Of a stretch of DNA of 5,302 nucleotides, positions 1-3,371 are shown in pieces (position 1 is the stretch's first letter; each line of letters starts with the position of its first letter). Under the pieces are notes generated by a model. That model saw only the letters and a list, made by a program, of their open reading frames with translations. It was not told where the DNA came from and searched no databases. Source of the stretch: an uncultured Eubacteriales bacterium. Lineage in GTDB: Bacteria > Bacillota > Clostridia > Oscillospirales > Ruminococcaceae. The stretch spans positions 1 through 5,302 of the forward strand of contig ONLC01000167.1 in the NCBI GenBank assembly GCA_900318545.1. Direction: 5' to 3'. The position numbers and the translations under genes were made by a program.

Positions 1-1274
1 CTGATAGCATAAGGGAACTCCTCAACAGAAGGAAGTACAGGAACGATAGCTCTCTCTGCAAGAGCGCCGTGACCGATCTCTCTTCTTCCGGGGCCTCTTG
101 AAGGTCTTGTCTCACCTACAGAGTAGGACGGGAAATTATACTGGTGCATATATCTCTTTGAAGTCTCTTCATCGATACCGTCGAGCTTCTGAGCATCGGA
201 AACAGGACCAAGGGTGCAGACAGTAAGAACCTGAGTCTGACCTCTTGTGAAGATACCCGAGCCATGAACTCTCGGCAGTACGTCAACCTCAGCTGCAAGA
301 GGTCTGATCTCGTCAATGCCTCTTCCATCGACTCTCTTGCCTTCATAGAGCCAGTCTCTTACTATTGTCTTCTGAGCCTTATACATAACCTCTCCAATGA
401 TCTCGGGAAGGTTCTCATACTCCTCAGAAAACGCTTCAAGAATTGCATCCTGAATAGGAACAAGTCTTGCATCTCTTACGGTCTTATCATCTGTATCAAG
501 TGCATACTTAAGCTGGTCGCCGAACTGAGCTGCGATCTTGTCCATGAGGTCATGATCAAGCTCCATAGACTCAAATTCAAACTTAGGCTTACCGATCTGA
601 GCCTGAATATCCTTAATAAATGCTACCATTTTCTTTATCTCTGCGTGACCAAACTTGATAGCCTCAAGCATAAGGTCATCAGGGATCTCATCAGCACCCG
701 CCTCGATCATTACAACCTTATCCTCAGAGCCTGCAACTGTAAGGTTAAGTCTGTTGTTCTGTCTCTGCTCAAGAGTAGGATTGAGCACAAGCTCACCGTC
801 AACATAACCAACATTGATAGAAGCCACAGGGCCGTTCCAAGGAATGTCAGAGATAGAGATAGCAACTGCTGCACCGATCATACCTGCAATTTCAGGCGAG
901 TTATCGGGGTCAACTGAAAGAACTGTCATTACAACAGATACATCATTTCTCATATCCTTAGGGAAAAGCGGTCTGATAGGTCTGTCTACGCATCTCGAAG
1001 CAAGTATAGCCTTATCGGAAGCTTTACCTTCCCTCTTTGTGAAAGAGCCGGGGATCCTGCCAACTGCATACATTTTCTCCTCAAAGTCTACGGAAAGAGG
1101 GAAAAAGTCTACACCCTCTCTTGGCTTTGCAGAAGCTGTTACGTTTGCCATAACTACAGTCTCACCGTATCTAACCCAGCAAGAACCGTTAGCAAGGCCG
1201 CAAGTCTTTCCCGTTTCAATTATGACAGGTCTGCCTGCATAAGTAGTTTCAAAAGTTCTGAAATTCTCAAACAT
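1..1274 (-). CDS. pnp: Polyribonucleotide nucleotidyltransferase (PNPase), N-terminal 424 residues, 3' end outside window
   Basis: PNPase degrades RNA 3'-to-5' by phosphorolysis, releasing nucleoside diphosphates, and acts as a cytoplasmic homotrimer, often within an RNA degradosome. Reading leftwards from 1274, 424 codons are open to the window edge; family members are usually about 700 residues, so roughly 60% is present. The first RNase PH-like domain (about residues 10-145) contains GRIPGSF (72-78) and DRPIRPLFP (97-105). A helical linker region follows (about 235-310). The second RNase PH-like domain then begins, with GRGIDEIRP (317-325), FTRGQTQ (342-348) and NFPSYSVGETRPSRGPGRRE (380-399). 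The catalytic aspartates of the second domain and the C-terminal KH and S1 RNA-binding domains would lie outside the window. The ATG at 1274 has GGAGG at 1283-1287, 8 bases upstream. The gene lies 185 bases downstream of rpsO, the classic order. The long plus-strand reading frames across it are shadows. Confidence 0.96.
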   Translation of the reverse strand, partial: MFENFRTFETTYAGRPVIIETGKTCGLANGSCWVRYGETVVMANVTASAKPREGVDFFPLSVDFEEKMYAVGRIPGSFTKREGKASDKAILASRCVDRPIRPLFPKDMRNDVSVVMTVLSVDPDNSPEIAGMIGAAVAISISDIPWNGPVASINVGYVDGELVLNPTLEQRQNNRLNLTVAGSEDKVVMIEAGADEIPDDLMLEAIKFGHAEIKKMVAFIKDIQAQIGKPKFEFESMELDHDLMDKIAAQFGDQLKYALDTDDKTVRDARLVPIQDAILEAFSEEYENLPEIIGEVMYKAQKTIVRDWLYEGKRVDGRGIDEIRPLAAEVDVLPRVHGSGIFTRGQTQVLTVCTLGPVSDAQKLDGIDEETSKRYMHQYNFPSYSVGETRPSRGPGRREIGHGALAERAIVPVLPSVEEFPYAI

Positions 1275-1276
1275 AC

Positions 1277-1319
1277 TGTTATCCTCCGTTTAATATATTT
1301 TTCAGCTGCGGTGATAACA
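1277..1319 (-). promoter_or_regulatory. Possible hairpin sequestering the pnp Shine-Dalgarno sequence
   Basis: In the pnp mRNA, TGTTATC (1319-1313) is perfectly complementary to GATAACA (1283-1277). After a small internal loop, CCG (1311-1309) can pair with CGG (1288-1286). The 3' arm therefore includes most of the GGAGG ribosome binding site (1287-1283), just upstream of the ATG. If it forms, it would limit ribosome access to pnp. It abuts the next hairpin (1320-1368) with no spacer. The pairing is read directly from the sequence; folding energy was not computed and the regulatory role is inferred. Confidence 0.42.
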
Positions 1320-1368
1320 TTAGCAATAAACACAATCCTCATTATCTGAGGGCTCTGTTTGTTGCTAA
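1320..1368 (-). promoter_or_regulatory. Long stem-loop in the pnp mRNA leader (possible RNase III-type processing site)
   Basis: The rpsO-pnp spacer contains a long inverted repeat. The outer arms 1320-1332 and 1356-1368 pair over 13 positions with one C-A mismatch in the minus-strand RNA. A 5-bp inner stem, CCTCA/TGAGG (1351-1347 with 1341-1337), closes a 5-base loop. No U-run follows, so it is not an intrinsic terminator. In E. coli the corresponding pnp leader carries a hairpin cut by RNase III, which lets PNPase repress its own synthesis. The position and shape suggest an equivalent here; that function is inference. Confidence 0.5.
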
Positions 1369-1400
1369 ATGATGCCCCCGCAAGCTTTTTTACAATACCT

Positions 1401-1450
1401 TAAATAAACACCAAAAGGCAGAGACAATCATTCTGCCCTGCCTTGGTGTT
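1401..1450 (-). terminator. Terminator-like hairpin after rpsO, probably leaky
   Basis: Ten bases beyond the rpsO stop codon, the minus-strand RNA can fold AACACCAA + GGCAG (1450-1438) against CTGCC + TTGGTGTT (1421-1407). This gives a 13-bp stem with a two-base bulge and a loop of about 16 bases. It is followed by a broken U-rich run (TATTTA). The weak tail and the pnp gene downstream suggest partial termination that separates rpsO and pnp expression levels, not a full stop. It could equally be a 3'-end stabilising structure. Confidence 0.58.
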
Positions 1451-1459
1451 ACATCTGAA

Positions 1460-1726
1460 TTACTTACGAATTCCGAGTCTTTCGATAGTAGCTCTGTATC
1501 TCTCGATATCATTATTCTTGAGATACTTAAGAAGGTTTCTTCTCTTACCGATCATCTTAAACAGACCGCTTCTGGAGTGGTTATCCTTCTTGTGTGTCTT
1601 GAGGTGTTCGGTAAGGTCGCTGATTCTCTTTGTAAGGATAGCGATCTGAACCTCGGGCGAACCTGTGTCGGTCTCGTGAGTTCTGTTGGCCTCAATAATA
1701 GCCGTCTTCTCGTCTTTTCTGAGCAT
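1460..1726 (-). CDS. rpsO: 30S ribosomal protein S15
   Basis: S15 is a primary 16S rRNA-binding protein that organises the central domain (platform) of the 30S subunit and contributes to a bridge with the 50S. The 88-residue product has the family hallmarks in order: THETDTGSPEVQIAILT, a HLKTHKKDNHSR segment, GLFKMIGKRRNLLKYL, and a basic end, ERLGIRK. Length fits the usual 88-89 residues. An in-frame ATG two codons upstream (1732) would give an MKM start, but it lies only 2 bases from the GAGG at 1735-1738. The ATG at 1726 sits 8 bases from it and matches the family N-terminus, so 1726 is chosen. The gene heads the rpsO-pnp pair and is preceded by two promoters and a structured leader suggesting autoregulation. 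Confidence 0.97.
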   Translation of the reverse strand: MLRKDEKTAIIEANRTHETDTGSPEVQIAILTKRISDLTEHLKTHKKDNHSRSGLFKMIGKRRNLLKYLKNNDIERYRATIERLGIRK

Positions 1727-1731
1727 TTTCA

Positions 1732-1738
1732 TTACCTC
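1732..1738 (-). promoter_or_regulatory. rpsO ribosome binding site, deciding between two in-frame ATGs
   Basis: GAGG (1738-1735) within AGAGGTAA is the only good Shine-Dalgarno sequence near the gene. It is 8 bases from the ATG at 1726 and only 2 from the ATG at 1732, favouring the shorter S15. AGGTAA (1737-1732) is also the perfect complement of TTACCT (1781-1776) in the loop of the upstream leader hairpin, so this site may be occluded by long-range pairing. Confidence 0.75.
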
Positions 1739-1760
1739 TTTTTCTAAAATATTATCCTCT

Positions 1761-1812
1761 GAAAAAGAATATGGCAGGTAACATTCTCACTAAGGAGCGC
1801 AGCCCATATTCT
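1761..1812 (-). terminator. Attenuator-like hairpin with U-run in the rpsO leader
   Basis: In the rpsO leader RNA, AGAATATGG (1812-1804) pairs perfectly with CCATATTCT (1774-1766) over 9 bp, enclosing a 29-base loop, and is followed at once by TTTTTC (down to 1761). The layout resembles an intrinsic terminator within the 5' UTR, about 25 bases upstream of the ribosome binding site. A short alternative stem just upstream (CTGT 1840-1837 with ACAG 1814-1811, inner GCA/TGC) overlaps its first two bases and could compete. It may instead be an S15-responsive structure. The large loop makes termination uncertain. Confidence 0.42.
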
Positions 1813-1847
1813 GTCGCAGGGATTTGCCGTTAATACACAGCCTTATT

Positions 1848-1876
1848 ATTATACACCATATTATCCGACTTGTAAA
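1848..1876 (-). promoter_or_regulatory. Proximal rpsO promoter (P2)
   Basis: On the minus strand, TTTACA (-35, 1876-1871) and a perfect TATAAT (-10, 1853-1848) are separated by exactly 17 bp, a near-consensus vegetative sigma promoter. Transcription would begin near 1841, giving a leader of about 115 bases before the S15 ATG. Its -35 box is itself one of the phased TGTAAA/TTTACA motifs described separately. Confidence 0.8.
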
Positions 1877-1912
1877 GAGTGTTTACACTTTTTTTACATT
1901 TGTAAATCCGAC
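1863..1912. repeat. Cluster of phased TGTAAA/TTTACA motifs, operator-like
   Basis: Four copies of one hexamer in either orientation lie at 1871 (TGTAAA), 1882 (TTTACA), 1893 (TTTACA) and 1901 (TGTAAA). The first three are exactly 11 bp apart, about one helical turn. They form two dyads: TGTAAA-5-TTTACA and TTTACA-2-TGTAAA. A 7-bp direct repeat, ATCCGAC, brackets the set (1863-1869 and 1906-1912). The cluster covers the -35 box of the proximal rpsO promoter and the early transcribed region of the distal one. No known operator consensus was recognised. AT-rich composition makes some of this expected by chance. Confidence 0.35.
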
Positions 1913-1928
1913 ATTTGTTTATACAGCG

Positions 1929-1958
1929 ATTATACCACACTTAAATACAGAAAGTCAA
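1929..1958 (-). promoter_or_regulatory. Distal rpsO promoter (P1), extended -10
   Basis: On the minus strand, TTGACT (-35, 1958-1953) and TATAAT (-10, 1934-1929) are 18 bp apart, with TGG directly before the -10 forming an extended -10 element. The predicted start near 1922 would give a leader of about 195 bases that runs through the phased hexamer cluster. Together with the proximal promoter this makes tandem control of rpsO, diverging from the tRNA promoter. Confidence 0.75.
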
Positions 1959-1959
1959 G

Positions 1960-1989
1960 TTAATATTGAAAAAAATATTTTATTGAAGT
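1960..1989. promoter_or_regulatory. AT-rich tract between divergent -35 boxes, possible shared UP element
   Basis: The 30 bases between the -35 of the distal rpsO promoter and the -35 of the tRNA promoter are almost entirely A/T. They include a run of seven A's, AATATT twice and a TATTGAA direct repeat (1964 and 1981). The two -35 boxes form an inverted repeat (GTCAAG at 1954, CTTGAC at 1990). Such tracts bind the RNA polymerase alpha subunit upstream of strong stable-RNA promoters; a role for both directions is inferred. Confidence 0.35.
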
Positions 1990-1990
1990 C

Positions 1991-2019
1991 TTGACAAAGT
2001 AAAAAAACTGTGCTATAAT
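1991..2019 (+). promoter_or_regulatory. Consensus promoter of tRNA-Leu
   Basis: Perfect TTGACA (1991-1996) and perfect TATAAT (2014-2019) are separated by 17 bp, with TGC before the -10 (extended -10). The start site would be near 2026, leaving about 10 bases of 5' leader for RNase P to remove. Confidence 0.93.
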
Positions 2020-2035
2020 AAATTCTGTTAAATTT

Positions 2036-2122
2036 GCAGGTGTGGCGGAATTGGCAGACGCGCTAGCTTCAGGTGCTAGTGTTCGCAAGGACGTGTGGGT
2101 TCAAGTCCCACCATCTGCACCA
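2036..2122 (+). tRNA. tRNA-Leu (anticodon CAG), CCA encoded
   Basis: An 87-base class II tRNA that carries leucine and reads CUG codons. The acceptor stem is GCAGGTG (2036-2042) with CATCTGC (2112-2118), closed by one G-U pair, with discriminator A2119 and a templated CCA (2120-2122). The anticodon stem CTAGC/GCTAG (2063-2067, 2075-2079) holds the loop TTCAGGT with CAG at 2070-2072 and G37. A long variable arm (GTTC-GCAA-GGAC) marks a leucine/serine/bacterial tyrosine type, and the CAG anticodon fixes leucine. The T arm is GTGGG-TTCAAGT-CCCAC (2095-2111). It is a single tRNA unit with its own promoter and terminator. Confidence 0.97.
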
Positions 2123-2194
2123 GAATACGTCAGGCCGAACACATTCGTTTGAAGCGGTTGTGGTCAAAGGAAGGCTTGGCATAATCGCCAGATT

Positions 2195-2228
2195 AAAGGA
2201 CGACTCGTGACGGGTCGTCCTTTTGCGT
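2195..2228 (+). terminator. Intrinsic terminator of the tRNA-Leu unit
   Basis: AAAGGACGAC (2195-2204) pairs perfectly with GTCGTCCTTT (2214-2223). A further U-G and C-G pair leave the 5-base loop GTGAC, and the T-rich tail TTTTGCGTTT follows. It ends about 73 bases after the tRNA CCA and directly before the HAD gene promoter, isolating the two units. Confidence 0.9.
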
Positions 2229-2263
2229 TTGATTATTACTATGTTTCATTAGTTTTTATAGGA

Positions 2264-2292
2264 TTGACAATCAGAGAATTTCCCTGTATAAT
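2264..2292 (+). promoter_or_regulatory. Promoter of the HAD hydrolase gene
   Basis: Perfect TTGACA (2264-2269) and perfect TATAAT (2287-2292) are spaced by 17 bp. The start site would fall near 2299, so the mRNA leader before the ATG at 2314 is only about 15 bases, just enough for the ribosome binding site and with no room for a regulatory leader. Confidence 0.9.
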
Positions 2293-2313
2293 TATAAAAA
2301 CGAGGTGACAGAT

Positions 2314-3186
2314 ATGTATAACAGAAAAACAAAAGAGGACAGACCCGTTCTTGCGGTCTGCTATGATTTTGACAAGACTCTCTCTCCTGACGATATGCAG
2401 GCACAGGGTTATATTCAGAAGGTATATGACGGTGATGTTGCATCATTCTGGAATGACTGCAATAAGCTTTCGGAGCAGGCGGATATGGATTCAAACCTTG
2501 CTTATATGTTTAAGATGAAGCAGGAGGCCGAAGGCAGAGAGATATTCAGCAAGAATAAGCTTGAGGATTACGGTTCTAAGGTCTCACTTTTCCCGGGGGT
2601 CGATGAATGGTTTGAAAGGATACGCAGATTTGGCGAGGAGAACGGTGTTATTGTTGAGCATTACATTATTTCATCAGGACTGAAAGAAATGATTGAAGGC
2701 ACAGCTCCTGCCCGTGCAGGTGCGTTCGAGAGGATATACGCAAGCTCGTTTTTCTACAATGAGCGAGGCGTTGCTGTATGGCCTGCTCAGGTAGTCAACT
2801 ATACCAATAAGACCCAGTTTCTTTTTAGGATATCAAAGGGAGTTCTCGACGTGAACGACCCGGGCGTAAATGAATACTTTGAGCCCGAGGACATACGCAT
2901 ACCGTTTCGGAATATGGTATATATCGGAGACAGCGATACGGATATTCCCTGTATGAAACTTGTAAACAGCAACGGAGGACACTCCATAGGTGTATACAAC
3001 AGCAAGACCTGCGACAAGACCAAGGTACACAGAATGATAAAGGAACGCCGCATCAAGTACTTTGCACCTGCTGACTACACCGAAGGCTCGCAAATGGATA
3101 AGCTGCTCAAAGCAATAATTATAAGAACTGCTGCCAATGAACAGCTTGAAGAAATTTACTACTCCTGCAAAAACGACCATGAATAA
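2314..3186 (+). CDS. HAD-superfamily hydrolase, phosphoserine phosphatase-like (substrate unknown)
   Basis: A soluble, probably cytoplasmic 290-residue protein with the HAD phosphatase motifs. Motif I is DFDKTL, with nucleophile D18 and acid/base D20. Motif II is the ISSG strand end (S120/S121). A motif III lysine is probably K166 (NKT) or K175. Motif IV is GDSDTD (205-210) after the hydrophobic strand MVYI. The DFDxTL plus GDSxxDxP pattern and the roughly 100 residues between motifs I and II fit the SerB-like group with a helical C1 cap. Members dephosphorylate small phosphorylated metabolites through an aspartyl-phosphate intermediate with Mg2+; the substrate cannot be read here. A GTG at 2305 is in frame, but it overlaps the GAGG at 2302-2305, whereas the ATG at 2314 lies 8 bases from it, so 2314 is chosen. 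There is no signal peptide or membrane segment. It is monocistronic, with its own promoter and terminator, so context gives no pathway clue. Confidence 0.92.
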   Translation: MYNRKTKEDRPVLAVCYDFDKTLSPDDMQAQGYIQKVYDGDVASFWNDCNKLSEQADMDSNLAYMFKMKQEAEGREIFSKNKLEDYGSKVSLFPGVDEWFERIRRFGEENGVIVEHYIISSGLKEMIEGTAPARAGAFERIYASSFFYNERGVAVWPAQVVNYTNKTQFLFRISKGVLDVNDPGVNEYFEPEDIRIPFRNMVYIGDSDTDIPCMKLVNSNGGHSIGVYNSKTCDKTKVHRMIKERRIKYFAPADYTEGSQMDKLLKAIIIRTAANEQLEEIYYSCKNDHE

Positions 3187-3189
3187 CCA

Positions 3190-3246
3190 AACAGTGCAAT
3201 ACCGCTTCGCAAATGAAGCTGAGTATTGCACAGTTTTTTCTGTTTT
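3190..3246 (+). terminator. Strong intrinsic terminator of the HAD gene
   Basis: Starting a few bases after the stop codon, GTGCAATAC (3194-3202) pairs perfectly with GTATTGCAC (3223-3231). Extra pairs flank an A-A mismatch, an inner GCTTC/GAAGC stem (3204-3208, 3215-3219) closes a 6-base loop, and TTTTTT (3234-3239) then TTTTT follow. Confidence 0.92.
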
Positions 3247-3287
3247 TAGAATTATTCTTACTTATTGATAATGTGATATTTTTTATA

Positions 3288-3316
3288 TTGACAATATTTC
3301 TTTATAATGGTATAAT
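3288..3316 (+). promoter_or_regulatory. Promoter of the membrane-propeller sensor gene
   Basis: Perfect TTGACA (3288-3293) and TATAAT (3311-3316) are 17 bp apart, with TGG just before the -10 (extended -10). A second TATAAT at 3303-3308 has only a 9-bp gap to the same -35 and is probably incidental. Transcription should start near 3323, leaving a leader of about 50 bases. Confidence 0.87.
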
Positions 3317-3320
3317 TATT

Positions 3321-3340
3321 ATAGGTTTTTGTACCCCTAT
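3321..3340 (+). other. Small hairpin at the 5' end of the sensor mRNA
   Basis: ATAGG (3321-3325) can pair with CCTAT (3336-3340) across a 10-base loop at the predicted mRNA 5' end. It may simply protect the end. It is too small for a riboswitch, and no known riboswitch consensus is visible in the 50-base leader. Confidence 0.22.
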
Positions 3341-3371
3341 GATCATTATTCCAGCTAAGGCGGAGTTTATT

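Noticed and set aside
116..346. Minus-strand 76-residue frame inside pnp
   Set aside because: It overlaps pnp in another frame on the same strand and shows no family features.
264..1242. Long plus-strand reading frames (264-917 and 814-1242) opposite pnp
   Set aside because: They lie fully antisense to a well-conserved PNPase coding sequence, have no recognisable domain, and no convincing ribosome binding site was seen; they are shadows of pnp codon bias.
1366..1400. Separate pnp promoter in the rpsO-pnp spacer
   Set aside because: Only a TTGTAA with a poor -10 candidate (TCATTT) at 17 bp was found on the minus strand; too weak to call, though a pnp promoter exists here in some bacteria.
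2036..2122. tRNA-Leu as an integration site for a mobile element
   Set aside because: No integrase, no repeat of the tRNA 3' end elsewhere in the window, and the downstream genes look like ordinary chromosomal units.
2311..2326. ATGTATAACAGAA occurs both at the HAD start (2314) and in the sensor gene (about 5071)
   Set aside because: A 13-base match inside two coding regions, encoding MYNR in both, has no flanking similarity and is probably chance.
2249..2494. Minus-strand frame across the HAD promoter and gene start
   Set aside because: It is antisense to a perfect promoter and the HAD N-terminus, with low-complexity content; it is a shadow.
2799..3231. Minus-strand hydrophobic frames opposite the HAD gene (2799-3056, 2833-3231)
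   Set aside because: The plus-strand HAD motifs, promoter and terminator explain the region; one of these frames starts inside the terminator stem.
3317..3371. Riboswitch (for example vitamin or cyclic-di-GMP) in the sensor gene leader
   Set aside because: The leader is only about 50 bases, with one weak 5-bp hairpin and no recognisable conserved core or terminator.
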